64,000 nucleotides of DNA from Deinococcus sedimenti (GTDB lineage: Bacteria > Deinococcota > Deinococci > Deinococcales > Deinococcaceae): positions 930,001 through 994,000 of the forward strand of contig NZ_BMQN01000001.1 of assembly GCF_014648135.1 (NCBI RefSeq), read 5' to 3'. A program made the translations under genes and the position numbers. Below are positions 26,901 to 34,275 of this stretch, piece by piece; positions within the stretch are counted from its first letter, which is position 1; the number at the start of each line of letters is the position of its first letter. The notes beneath the pieces were generated by a model that was given only the letters and a program-made list of their open reading frames with translations, had not been told where the DNA came from and made no database searches.

Positions 26901-27007
26901 CGTACAACCCGCCGACCCTGGATCTCGCACTGGAGACCAGCATCCGCGCGACGTTCGATTCGTTCGAGATGACCGTGGTCACCGAGAGCCGCACGCGTCC
27001 TGACTAA
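23957..27007 (+). CDS. Tail tip / host-specificity protein with FN3 domains
   Basis: 1,016 residues. The first 300 fit a tail hub or tail-associated protein. Residues 315-400, 405-490 and 495-600 read as three fibronectin type III domains (for example TGAEVRWEAVKGASSYRVER and SNSVTLRWDPPENTDGKASA). The rest is a beta-rich C-terminal region that may contact the host. AAGGAGG lies seven bases upstream of the ATG. In lambda-like phages the J protein combines hub and FN3 modules and sets host range. No lysin motif noticed. Confidence 0.8.
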   Translation: MPFILSSDPATTREIALQTGVFVSGTCGDFIDVSQMVLGYAEDGPMVLSQWITGSGAAPEVDAGGVISLVMNAGGFPVESLNWRQTREEGISSDLTLIGDARDAAPTQVTVTAEQFSGIYPIGRLMDEHSYSRTEQGVTTGLLGSDRGLAATSPLPELIVWERERQELTPAKQTELARQIQTLPPAHRPQARSLGRRIPVDSVVYAALATVPHRLLAPAPFHSFDFIEGDVTYSTLGKTARQIVSDIWGRVGYQTALEGDVLVIRQGGPSGDLILGDPLSMSYEKISLDAPVVNVQGGTRDPQEPDEPRELPVSPQPTVTPSATGAEVRWEAVKGASSYRVERSKGRATPYAGGWVTFAQTPATRAGDSGLTPDTDYQYRVTATVNGRALEPGAPTATRTTAQPSRRPNPIQNLQASDRRSNSVTLRWDPPENTDGKASATNYLIRVDGIGVAQTSQTWVHLDALTTGALITVAVLADSPAGTSDPVTATIQLDNLPPAIPSVSAELAGSPYSNRISISVPRPDGADTVQVRVRLQVNGLPGPAQGEQTFSVPTEPIEGAGGDEPITWEFIGQFSATYSVEARAENGNGVSDWSSGTTVTTDGEKPKATTDPVLLAFEREGGVLELSSSSLESSSRTRIWKSKGRVKKTEVMRWQNTVISGKLQNRKTSGFPLQPPREQHLVSTEVTQFTYGLGGYPDVITARESETTRYSTQFKREGSADPQVLGRDRTREEFTYSPQGHLERIVTVYSIGTSVLETRKADDRKAVEGVKMIMEEGRREESWVPAGRGLWLHTIDDVSTRLIPHYVVKSGSTTGDWDTMRTEPWVKEQLREVTETGPSTVSAPTADDLNPPDLERTSTESGRGLGDAGAWFKLSSNPSSTPATGADPKLRNDITDPDAAEQVDTGGAGMDGKPGEDLPTPATRDGYVVSHRTPGVRYSVNPDEISVKLPWVRQPEALRRYARMIGAGAGPRYRVTRVYGVPYNPPTLDLALETSIRATFDSFEMTVVTESRTRPD

Positions 27008-27019
27008 GTGTCAGAAGCG

Positions 27020-27180
27020 CACTGGGCGTGGCTAAATCGCCAAAGTGTACGTGGCTTTGGCGCGGTGATGTCAAAGGCTCTCCCTGTACTCACAGTTACT
27101 CCTTCTCTCCCTTCTCTTTAACTTCTCCGACCCTACACCCAGCGCTGGAAAATCTCGAAAGTGTACGTGGGTTCTGCGCA
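27020..27180 (+). repeat. Intergenic repeat cluster 2: two core boxes and one second box
   Basis: The gap after the tail-tip gene has a diverged core at 27042 (AAAGTGTACGTGG then CTTTGGCG, three changes) followed by the second box (GATGTCAAAGGCTCTCCCTG at 27067), then an exact core at 27158. Around the first copy, CACT-GGGCG can pair with CGCC-AAAGTG, keeping the hairpin seen in cluster 1 with different bases. Orientation is again the + strand. Confidence 0.85.
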
Positions 27181-27184
27181 GCGT

Positions 27185-27220
27185 GGCCGTCTCCTTCACC
27201 GGGGGCGGCCGCCTTTTTTT
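27185..27220 (+). terminator. Probable intrinsic terminator of the tail operon
   Basis: GGCCG (27185-27189) and CGGCC (27206-27210) can pair, followed by GCC and seven T's. It comes seven bases after the last repeat core and directly before the GTTCTCAT box of the next unit. Confidence 0.65.
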
Positions 27221-27261
27221 GTTCTCATCTACCGACTTGAGATATCAGCGACGATCGAAGC
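27221..27261 (+). promoter_or_regulatory. Regulatory region of gene 27262 (GTTCTCAT and ATATCAGC boxes)
   Basis: GTTCTCATCTA at 27221 and ATATCAGC at 27242 precede GACGATCGAAGC-ATG. Compare the region before 5482: TTCTCATCTA, ATATCAGC, GACCATCGGGGC-ATG. Two distant genes therefore share an upstream control cassette and even the bases before the ATG. Confidence 0.5.
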
Positions 27262-27594
27262 ATGCAACTGAGAATCGAATTCGAGATGCTCCAGCGCCTC
27301 CAGCGCGCCGGCCGGATCTCCCCAACCCTCGACCGCGACGACCTGATGACCATCGCCAGACTGCGCCTGTGCATGCCCACCAACCGTGGCGACATCCGGC
27401 GCCTGGTGCAGCGCCACCTGAGGGGCTGCGTGTCGAAAGTCGCGCAGTACCGCCACCAGCCCGTCCTGCGCACCACCAGTGACATCACCGGCGCGAGTGT
27501 GACCCTCTACCGTGACCTGCTGCCGAACGGGACGTCCGCCTACTACCGCGCCTGCTGCGGCGGCGACTACTGGCAGAAGGAGCTGTGGGCATGA
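27262..27594 (+). CDS. Phage hypothetical protein, basic N-terminus
   Basis: 110 residues. The first 60 are rich in Arg and Leu and helical (RLRLCMPTNRGDIRRLVQRH, near 34-53), and later it has CCGGDYW. The upstream control region matches that of gene 5482, so the two may be co-regulated. Arg-rich helices and the setting between tail modules suggest a regulatory or DNA/RNA-binding accessory protein. No family recognised. It overlaps the next gene by four bases. Confidence 0.5.
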   Translation: MQLRIEFEMLQRLQRAGRISPTLDRDDLMTIARLRLCMPTNRGDIRRLVQRHLRGCVSKVAQYRHQPVLRTTSDITGASVTLYRDLLPNGTSAYYRACCGGDYWQKELWA

Positions 27595-28043
27595 GTAGCG
27601 CGGAATTCCACCTGCTGTCCCTCGCGGGGGAAATGGACCCACGGATGACCGAAGAAGCGTACCTGACCCTGTGCGCCATCAAGAAGGGCGAGGCGAACAT
27701 CCCAGTGGAACGCGCGGTTGACCTGCTGCGGATGGTCTGCCCAGTGGAGGACGACGGGCACTGTGAGACCGTCGGGGAGATCCCGTTCGGCGGGCACAAC
27801 ATCATCATTGGGTTGGAGTACACAGCCAAGAACGCGATCATCCGAGTGGTAGCGTGGCCCCCCTTTCCGGAGATGTTGGCCAATCCGCTGCCCACTGGAT
27901 CCGCATACAGCGCCGAGGCCTACATGACCGCAGCCGAATACCGCTCCCTGGCACCCGACCTGCACGCAGGGCAGGCCTGGTACTGGAACCTACGTGAGCC
28001 GGGGGTCCGCCTCGACGATTCCCACCCAGAGGCCATCTGGTAA
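27591..28043 (+). CDS. Phage hypothetical protein
   Basis: 150 residues; the ATG at 27591 overlaps the previous stop and has AAGGAG upstream. It is acidic, soluble and has no recognised motif. It is probably co-translated with the 27262 gene, the two forming a small unit controlled by the GTTCTCAT/ATATCAGC region. Confidence 0.5.
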   Translation: MSSAEFHLLSLAGEMDPRMTEEAYLTLCAIKKGEANIPVERAVDLLRMVCPVEDDGHCETVGEIPFGGHNIIIGLEYTAKNAIIRVVAWPPFPEMLANPLPTGSAYSAEAYMTAAEYRSLAPDLHAGQAWYWNLREPGVRLDDSHPEAIW

Positions 28044-28054
28044 CACCTACGAAC

Positions 28055-28148
28055 GTTCTCATAATATAGATTGACAGATCATCATGGGACGGCTACCGTG
28101 AATCCAGAAGACGGGCGCGGCAGACAGTCGCGCCCCACAGGAGCCCCC
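28055..28148 (+). promoter_or_regulatory. Promoter and structured leader of gene 28149
   Basis: GTTCTCATAATA (28055) leads into TTGACA (28071-28076), a 17-base spacer and TACCGT (28094-28099). The leader holds GGGCGCG-loop-CGCGCCC with GCAGACAGT as loop, then AGGAG and the ATG. The whole arrangement, including AGAAGACG and the GGCAGACAG loop, recurs before gene 29347. Confidence 0.65.
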
Positions 28149-29033
28149 ATGCAGACGCAACCCACCCGCACGCCCACGATCGCCAGCGCCGCCGCTCAGT
28201 ACCTCAGCAGCGCCGCCCTGTCGCGCATTCCCGACTGCGCCCACTACGCCGCAGGGATTGACCGGGCAGTCCTGCGCCCGGTCGAATCGGCGCGCACCCC
28301 GGCCGCGATGCTGGAACAGCTCGCCGGCGCCGAACTGACCAGCGAGGCGCTCTGGGCCCTGGCGCCCATCAACAGCGAGGAGGGACTGCGCGGCTGGTGT
28401 GAGCGTTACGCCCACCAACTGCGTGCGGGTATCCATCAGGGCGGCCTGTGCACCCATGACGCCGATCACGGCCGCGTGCTGCTGTCCTTCTGTCCTCGCG
28501 GACAGGGGGCCTCAATGGATGGTCCTCTCCCCACCGCCTATTGGGTTCTGATTGCCACGCCGGAGCAGACCGCCCGGGCCCGGGCGGAGATTGAGCAGCA
28601 GGCCGCGCTGAGCCCGGCCGAACGGTACGCCCAGGACCTCGCCACTGGGGGCATCCCGGCTGGACTGAGTCTGCGTGGCTACCTCGCCCTGGACCGTGAG
28701 GAGCGGACGTTCCGTTCCGGCGGTACGCCGGGTGGACTGAGCGCGGATGAGGCACTGGACCTCATCGCCTCCTACTGCACCGGCGAGGTGATGATGTGCG
28801 AGCCAATGGACGGGTGGACCATGACTGCCCTCCACGGCGAGGCGAGCTGGCGCGGGTGCCCACTGTCGCTCGGTGCCGTCCATTCGAGTGGCGACACAGC
28901 CGCCGCTATGGTCAACACCAACGAGATCGATCTCTCCGTGACCTGCATGTTCATCCACGCTCCCGTTCGCGTCCCCGTGACCCAGGCCGCCGTGCTGGCC
29001 CCTGAGCTCATGGCCCGACTGATGAGCGCCTGA
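28149..29033 (+). CDS. Phage hypothetical protein, 294 residues
   Basis: Start fixed by AGGAG six bases upstream; an in-frame reading from 28071 would include the promoter. It has no signal peptide or membrane segment. It is Ala-rich and helical at the start, with a Cys/Asp/His stretch near 100-125 (GGLCTHDADHGRVLLSFCPR). No family recognised. It has its own promoter and leader, set apart from the tail operon, so an accessory role in lysogeny or host interaction is possible. Confidence 0.5.
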   Translation: MQTQPTRTPTIASAAAQYLSSAALSRIPDCAHYAAGIDRAVLRPVESARTPAAMLEQLAGAELTSEALWALAPINSEEGLRGWCERYAHQLRAGIHQGGLCTHDADHGRVLLSFCPRGQGASMDGPLPTAYWVLIATPEQTARARAEIEQQAALSPAERYAQDLATGGIPAGLSLRGYLALDREERTFRSGGTPGGLSADEALDLIASYCTGEVMMCEPMDGWTMTALHGEASWRGCPLSLGAVHSSGDTAAAMVNTNEIDLSVTCMFIHAPVRVPVTQAAVLAPELMARLMSA

Positions 29034-29246
29034 GTCCGCAATCCATAGGCGGCCCCTGACCGGCCCACGTGCAGCCGCCCGCCTAACGGTTCGCACCTAT
29101 CCGCCACCCACCCTCCAGCGCCCGCCGGTGAGCGGCGCGGGTCTTTCCCAGAGTGGCTGCCAGTCGGGCCAGATCGCCGGAGCAGGACCGACACCCTAAA
29201 TATGCCCGGGTAAAATTCATATGATCGCCAGCGCAGGGGTATAAGC
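29034..29246. other. Non-coding gap between genes 28149 and 29347
   Basis: No credible gene. A GC-rich imperfect hairpin (CCC-GCCG with CGGC-G-c-GGG, about 29115-29141) is followed by TCTTTCCC and may terminate the 28149 transcript. Nearer the next gene the DNA turns AT-richer (TAAATATGCCCGGG, then TAAAATTCATATG), possibly operator DNA. Confidence 0.4.
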
Positions 29247-29346
29247 GTTCTCAGAATACTAATTGACATACCTGCAACGTGCAGCGAAGATCACGTCAAG
29301 AAGACGCGCCGGCAGACAGCCGACGCCAAGCAGCAAGAGGAGACAC
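29247..29346 (+). promoter_or_regulatory. Promoter and structured leader of gene 29347
   Basis: GTTCTCAGAATA (29247), TTGACA (29263-29268), a weak -10 (GAAGAT, 29286), then AGAAGACG, a small hairpin CGGC-AGACA-GCCG and GAGGAG before the ATG. It is a diverged copy of the 28055-28148 leader; boxes and hairpin loop are kept while intervening bases differ. Confidence 0.6.
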
Positions 29347-29724
29347 ATGAAATACCAAATGATGGAACTCGCAGGACAGCTCACCCCGGGCCACACCGAC
29401 GCGCTGTGGGCCGCAATCGACAACATCCTGACCAGCGGGAAGGCGAGTGGTGAGGATATCGTCATCATCGCCCGCGAGCACCCGCGCGCCTGGGTCCACA
29501 ACCGAGGGAGCCACCCCGCCAAGCCCTTCGAGCTCCAGTTCGGCAACAAGACCGTGAGTGGCGTCCTGACCTCCGAGGGCACCAAGGTCACGCACATCTT
29601 CTTCGTCCAGCAAGACGGCCAGCGTTCGGCCGTGAGTGGCGAGCACTACTACGAGACCGCCCGCATCGTCGCGGAGATGGTCAAAGCCGGCCAGTTCGCG
29701 GCGATAGCCAAAGTCGGCCAGTAA
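29347..29724 (+). CDS. Phage hypothetical protein, 125 residues
   Basis: GAGGAG lies seven bases before the ATG. A compact alpha/beta protein: a helix (HTDALWAAIDNILTSGK), strand (DIVIIARE), Trp-His-rich loop and strands (FELQFGNKTVSGVLTSEGTK, near 62-81). No recognised family. It is monocistronic, with a promoter/leader like that of 28149 and a terminator right after it, so it is separately regulated within the late region. That pattern is typical of a moron. Confidence 0.5.
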   Translation: MKYQMMELAGQLTPGHTDALWAAIDNILTSGKASGEDIVIIAREHPRAWVHNRGSHPAKPFELQFGNKTVSGVLTSEGTKVTHIFFVQQDGQRSAVSGEHYYETARIVAEMVKAGQFAAIAKVGQ

Positions 29725-29740
29725 GCCCAGTCCATCGAGC

Positions 29741-29773
29741 GCCCCCGCCAAGACCAGCGGGGGCTTCTTCATT
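29741..29773 (+). terminator. Intrinsic terminator after gene 29347
   Basis: GCCCCCGC (29741-29748) pairs with GCGGGGGC (29757-29764) around an 8-base loop, followed by TTCTTCATT. Confidence 0.85.
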
Positions 29774-29804
29774 CCATCAGCCGGCGCCGGTGCCATTCAT
29801 AGAC

Positions 29805-29972
29805 CCAGTGCGGCCTGAGCTCGAAAGTGTACGTGGGTTCTGCGCCCAGACCCGGGACAGACCCGGGGCCGGCGCCGGTGGGTGATACCAGCGCCCAGTG
29901 TGGGTAAAAGTCGAAAGTGTACGTGGGTTCTGCGTGCGAGATGTCAAAGGCTATCCCTGGATTCACAGTTAG
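29805..29972 (+). repeat. Intergenic repeat cluster 3: two core boxes and one second box
   Basis: Exact cores AAAGTGTACGTGGGTTCTGC at 29824 and 29914, 90 bp apart, + strand. The second is followed six bases later by GATGTCAAAGGCTATCCCTG and TTCACAGTT (29940-29970), then a pyrimidine-rich stretch. Upstream bases CCAGTG replace the GAACACT of cluster 1. This fills the gap 29,774-30,110 together with T/C-rich DNA and no gene. Confidence 0.88.
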
Positions 29973-30111
29973 TGTTGTTATCCCTGTCCCTTACCTTCTC
30001 CCGGCCCAGGACCCTATCTACACTAAGTCGCCTACCCGCTCAGCCTGGACCCACACCCACTGTGAGTCTTGATCGCCCTGGCCCGGGCTTGCGCGAACAC
30101 TAAAGCCGCTG

Positions 30112-30206
30112 GTATATCAGCTGGGGTATCAGCCAGGCCAAGCGAGTGTGGTAAAATCATCTATAGATGGGCGCTCTCTGCCGCGAGGTGGAGGGCGCTT
30201 CTTCAT
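30112..30206 (+). promoter_or_regulatory. Operator-like repeats, extended -10 promoter and attenuator before gene 30219
   Basis: TATATCAGC and GTATCAGC (about 30113-30133) are direct repeats of the box found at 5457 and 27242. TGG-TAAAAT (30149-30157) is an extended -10 promoter. GCGCTCTC (30171-30178) pairs with GAGGGCGC (30191-30198), followed by TTCTTCATT, so a terminator-like hairpin lies about ten bases before the ribosome site TTGGAGG. Confidence 0.6.
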
Positions 30207-30218
30207 TGGAGGTGAACA

Positions 30219-30368
30219 ATGCGAAGAATGCTCGTGAAGCGCGTGCAGCCGGGCAGTCTAATCTGCGAGCTGGACGGGGCGGAGGTGGTGGTCATCGGTA
30301 CTGGTCCACGGCCTGATCAGTACATCTATGCCTTCCAGCTGGACGGCGTCTGGCGGCTGGGATCGTGA
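30219..30368 (+). CDS. 49-residue phage protein
   Basis: Very good ribosome site (TTGGAGGTG) before the ATG. Beta-rich (LICELDGAEVVVIGTGPRPD, near 14-33, then QYIYAFQLDGVWRLGS), reading like a small SH3-like barrel. Its stop overlaps the GTG of the 644-residue structural protein, so the two are coupled. Function unknown. Confidence 0.6.
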   Translation: MRRMLVKRVQPGSLICELDGAEVVVIGTGPRPDQYIYAFQLDGVWRLGS

Positions 30369-32299
30369 GCTGCAAGTGTTGCGGCAAAGACAAAGCAGAG
30401 GCGCCGGCGCCGGCTGCTGGACGGGCACAGAGACCGCAGCAGACCCGGCGCCGGACGTCCACCGACCTGCCCAGTGGATTCGCACCTGCACCGCCAGAGC
30501 TCGACGCGTGGCAGAGACCGGTGGGGATCGGGTCACAGTGCCTGGGTGTGCCGACCGCGCAGGGTCCAGTCCTGCTAGGAGAGCGTGATCAGCCCCTGGA
30601 CGCGGGGCCAGGCAGGGGAACACTGAGCTACGTCCGGCAGGCCTACGTCTACCCCCCAGAGTTCCTGGAGCCCAGTCTGACGGTGAGCCCCGGCGCCGGC
30701 GTCTGGCAGGTGACGCCTACCTCGCTGCTGCCGACGTCCAGCAACCCGGGGCTGGTGACGGAGAGCTTCAGCGACTTCCGCGCCGTGGCCGCGTTGAGCG
30801 AGCTGCCGGACCGGTATCAGGCCGACGCGACCCGCTTCAACGACAACGGCGCAGACTGGCGCCCGATCCGGTTCCGACTCACAGGCCAGGGCGTGACGGC
30901 CAGTGGGACGGCGAGCGCTGAATACTTTGAAGCGCCCCTCAGCAACCCCGGGCAGACTGCTGGGACGGGCCAGTTCTACACCCGCCCGCACAGCCAGAGC
31001 GTGCCGGGCGTCGAAGTGGAAAGCCCGGGCTACGGCATATCAGCCCTGTACATGGAATGGTACGTGCCGGAGCGGATCCCACAGGAGTGGATCAACCGAA
31101 TGGCCCAGACCCCGCCTGACCCGCCTGGCCTACCTGTGCGGCTCGTGGCCGACCTGAGCAACGGTGATCAGGCGAGGTGGGAGCCACAGCGCCAATTCAG
31201 CAACCGCGGGGCCTGGACTGCCGAGTACGGCGGGGAGTCCTTCAGCGGCACGGGCGACTCCGGCGGTGAGGGCAGACCACGGATCACGTGGGAGGGCCAC
31301 CTACCCCCGGGTGGGGCGCCCGTCTGGGATGGCATCACGCGCACCGGGGTGCGGGCCCGGGACCGCATGGTGACCCGGCTGCCGGTGACTCAGCTGTACA
31401 CCGTCCTGTTGGGCGGCAACTACCAGTCCAGCGACCTGCTGGGTCCACCGCGCGAGACCTTGACCGTAGAAGCTGACCTGCCTGGGCTGGGGCGATTCGA
31501 AGTACACGCCCCCGACGACAGCGTGACCAGCGGGGGGCACAGGGATCTGCTGGTGGGCGGCGCGAGTATGACCCTGGCCGGCAACCCGCTGTCCGGCAAC
31601 AGCTGGGCCATCCTGCGGCGCCGAGGTGGGGAGCTGAATCTACTGACCCTCGGCGCCGGCGCCTTGACCGTCCATCGTCCTACCGGGGCGTTCTCCCTGC
31701 CTGTGGGTGGGACGTGGCTGGAGTCTGACCTGACTCAGGGGCAACATCCGGACCACGTGCGACTGATCGGAGAGCGCGCCTTCATCCTCACGGGCTTCGA
31801 CGCCTTCAGGGATCTGGAGCCCGGTGAGCGGCCCCGGCGCCTGGAGGGGCTGGAGGAGGCTGACCGACTCGAAGGCGCAGAGCCTGCTGGGATCAGCATC
31901 GTGGCTGAGGTGCCGCTACCCACACTGACCACCGCCGGGCTACCGCGCTACGGCCGTGAGCCGCGGGTGTTGTTCCATTCAGACCCTGAAGTGATCTGGC
32001 CCTGGTCCACGCCCAGACTTCAGGACGCAGAGGACGAACGCGGATTAGGGACTGAAGTGACTCAGCCGGCGCCGGTGCTGTTCCCAGGGGCTGGCCCGGT
32101 GGTGATTGTCGGGCGGGCGCGCGGTGGGGAGCCAGAGGACGGCGGCAACTGGACCTGGAGCAGCGAATACGACGGCTCGCACAGCTGGCGGCCGTTCACG
32201 CAACTGTGGCCGGACGGGGCGCCGGGCACATTCGAAATCGACGCCGAGGTTGAACATCTCGCGGCCTACGCGCCATTCAGGGAAATTATCGAGGGGTAA
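30365..32299 (+). CDS. Large phage structural protein, probably baseplate/fibre
   Basis: 644 residues from GTG. The N-terminus carries Cys residues (MSCKCCGKDK) and a Pro/Ala/Arg-rich linker, then a long region rich in Gly, Thr, Pro and Trp with beta character. No signal peptide. It directly precedes the collagen-like fibre gene (two bases apart), so it may anchor that fibre or form another receptor-binding part. GGCGCC palindromes are unusually dense in this gene. No family recognised. Confidence 0.6.
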   Translation: MSCKCCGKDKAEAPAPAAGRAQRPQQTRRRTSTDLPSGFAPAPPELDAWQRPVGIGSQCLGVPTAQGPVLLGERDQPLDAGPGRGTLSYVRQAYVYPPEFLEPSLTVSPGAGVWQVTPTSLLPTSSNPGLVTESFSDFRAVAALSELPDRYQADATRFNDNGADWRPIRFRLTGQGVTASGTASAEYFEAPLSNPGQTAGTGQFYTRPHSQSVPGVEVESPGYGISALYMEWYVPERIPQEWINRMAQTPPDPPGLPVRLVADLSNGDQARWEPQRQFSNRGAWTAEYGGESFSGTGDSGGEGRPRITWEGHLPPGGAPVWDGITRTGVRARDRMVTRLPVTQLYTVLLGGNYQSSDLLGPPRETLTVEADLPGLGRFEVHAPDDSVTSGGHRDLLVGGASMTLAGNPLSGNSWAILRRRGGELNLLTLGAGALTVHRPTGAFSLPVGGTWLESDLTQGQHPDHVRLIGERAFILTGFDAFRDLEPGERPRRLEGLEEADRLEGAEPAGISIVAEVPLPTLTTAGLPRYGREPRVLFHSDPEVIWPWSTPRLQDAEDERGLGTEVTQPAPVLFPGAGPVVIVGRARGGEPEDGGNWTWSSEYDGSHSWRPFTQLWPDGAPGTFEIDAEVEHLAAYAPFREIIEG

Positions 32300-32301
32300 A
32301 A

Positions 32302-33867
32302 ATGCATACAATCATCGAGACTGTCGGTGCAGCCGAGGTGCTGATCACCGAGAACAGCTATGCCGGCGCCGTCATTCACGGCGTCGAAGGCACACCGGCG
32401 GATGTCGAACTGCGCTACGCCGGACAGACGGGCTTCACCACGCCGACTTACCCGTATCAGCTGCAAGCGGGCGACCTGCTCAGGATCACGCCCACGCAGG
32501 CGGGTACGCAGACTGTGCGCCTGTACGGTCTTCTGGGCGCGAACGCGAGCGTGGCGCCGGTCATCGCAGACGAACCGCAGACGCTCCAGCCGGGGCAATT
32601 CCAACTGGTGACGCCTGACGGACAGGCCGCCTACCTGCGCTTCCAGACTGTGGGCGGACCAATCGACCTGACCGCCGGCGCCGGCGCCGCTGGACCGGCT
32701 GGGCGTGGCGTGCAGTCTGTGACCCAGAGCGGCAACCAGTTGACCTTCACGCTGACCGACGGGACCACCCAGGGGCCGTTCATCCTTCCGGCCGGACCTG
32801 CCGGCGTCGACGGCAGAGACGGCATCGACGGCGCACCGGGCGCAGCTGGGCGCGGCATTCAGTCTGTGAGTCAGTCTGGCAGTGAGTTGACCTTCACGCT
32901 GACGGATGGAACGACCGCCGGGCCGTTCACCCTCGGCGCCGGCGGTGGCGGCGGGGGCGGTGGAGTGAGCGCGGTCTACCTCAGCACACCCGACCAGACC
33001 CGCAGCGAGCTGGTCCCGGCCACCACCCAGGACATCGGCGGGTCAGAGAACTTCTACGGCGAGCAGCTGCTGATCACCACCACCTTCACCGCGAACCGCC
33101 TGACCCTGCGCCAGTTCATCCCCGGCGGCGCGGGCCTGCGCGGGGTGATCGCGGACGTGACGGGCGGGACGGTGCAGTCCTTCAGTCTCAGCACGAACAC
33201 GCACCCTGGGACGGCCGGAGACGTGGCGCTGGACTTTGGCAACTTCACCTTCACCTCGGGCCGGAACTACCTGATTGGGCTGGAGGGGGATGGGACGAAC
33301 GCGGGGCCCAACCTGCTCGGAACCACAGGGGGCTTCACTGCGCCCGCGAACGTGACCCCCGCCGGCTGGACGCGCAGCTCAGGGCGCGCGGTGGGCGCCG
33401 GCGTCTCGGTCATCCTGGGCGTGGCGCACTTCGCGTACAAGCTCGAACTGGTGGACCCGACCGCACAGAAAAATGTTCAGGGCCCACTGGACGTCATCGA
33501 CCTGCCGGGCTACACCGGCGCCGGCACCGGGACCGCCCTTCACCGCACGGTCGGTGGTGTGGTCTGGCGCCTGACCGACGCGGCGCCCGGAACGCCCGTG
33601 AATATCAGCGCCAGCGCGGGCCTGAGCGTTCCATATACCCGTGCGGACGCCAGTGGTGGATCCCTGACGCTGACCCTGCCGACTGCTGCAACGGCGATCT
33701 TCCCGGTCTACTGGATCAAGCGCGTGGACGCGGTGGGGGCCAACTCGGTGACGCTCCAGGCTTCCGGCTCGGACACCATCGACGGTGACGCCACCTACGT
33801 GCTGGGCGGCGCGGGCCGTCCAGGGGTGATCCTGCTGGCCCGACCCGGCGGCTGGGACGTGATGTGA
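32302..33867 (+). CDS. Tail fibre protein with collagen-like repeats
   Basis: 521 residues. Residues 1-125 form a beta-rich head. Residues 128-215 hold Gly-X-Y collagen-type segments (AAGPAGRG; PAGPAGVDGRDGIDGAPGAA) alternating with a duplicated beta motif, GRGVQSVTQSGNQLTFTLTD and GRGIQSVSQSGSELTFTLTD, ending in a poly-Gly hinge. The C-terminal 300 residues are probably the receptor-binding part. Trimeric collagen helices are common in phage fibres. The duplicated motif shows expansion by internal repetition. Confidence 0.85.
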   Translation: MHTIIETVGAAEVLITENSYAGAVIHGVEGTPADVELRYAGQTGFTTPTYPYQLQAGDLLRITPTQAGTQTVRLYGLLGANASVAPVIADEPQTLQPGQFQLVTPDGQAAYLRFQTVGGPIDLTAGAGAAGPAGRGVQSVTQSGNQLTFTLTDGTTQGPFILPAGPAGVDGRDGIDGAPGAAGRGIQSVSQSGSELTFTLTDGTTAGPFTLGAGGGGGGGGVSAVYLSTPDQTRSELVPATTQDIGGSENFYGEQLLITTTFTANRLTLRQFIPGGAGLRGVIADVTGGTVQSFSLSTNTHPGTAGDVALDFGNFTFTSGRNYLIGLEGDGTNAGPNLLGTTGGFTAPANVTPAGWTRSSGRAVGAGVSVILGVAHFAYKLELVDPTAQKNVQGPLDVIDLPGYTGAGTGTALHRTVGGVVWRLTDAAPGTPVNISASAGLSVPYTRADASGGSLTLTLPTAATAIFPVYWIKRVDAVGANSVTLQASGSDTIDGDATYVLGGAGRPGVILLARPGGWDVM

Positions 33868-33894
33868 GATGACGCAAGGAAAAGGACATATGAC

Positions 33895-34275
33895 ATGAGA
33901 CCTGAAGAACTCGACGCCTGGCTCCGGCTGGGCTTCATCGCACTGACCGCGGCGCTCGCACACATCCTGTTGATCGTGAGTCGCGGAACGAAGATCACGA
34001 AATCGACCCTCGCCCGGCACCTCAGCCGGGCGCTGCTCACGGGCTTTCTCGCTGCGGGCATGCACAGCCTGATCACCCAGTTCTGGCACGTGAGCCCCAC
34101 GTTCGGCGTATTCATCGCGTCTGCAACGGCGATGGTTGGGGTGGACGCGCTCCAGGGGCTGATCAGCGACATTCTCCCGAAGATCATCGAGAAGTGGTTG
34201 AACGTGAAGCTCCCCGAGAAGGAAGAGAAGGATAAGGACAAGGAAGACAAGGAAGAAGGAGGTGATGAAGCGTGA
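33895..34275 (+). CDS. Holin-like membrane protein 1
   Basis: 126 residues with three likely membrane segments (about 11-30, 46-63 and 69-90) and a highly charged Lys/Glu/Asp tail (KEEKDKDKEDKEEGGDEA), the hallmark of many holins. It is the first gene of the lysis cassette and overlaps the next membrane protein by four bases. Holins open the inner membrane so the endolysin reaches its target. Confidence 0.7.
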   Translation: MRPEELDAWLRLGFIALTAALAHILLIVSRGTKITKSTLARHLSRALLTGFLAAGMHSLITQFWHVSPTFGVFIASATAMVGVDALQGLISDILPKIIEKWLNVKLPEKEEKDKDKEDKEEGGDEA

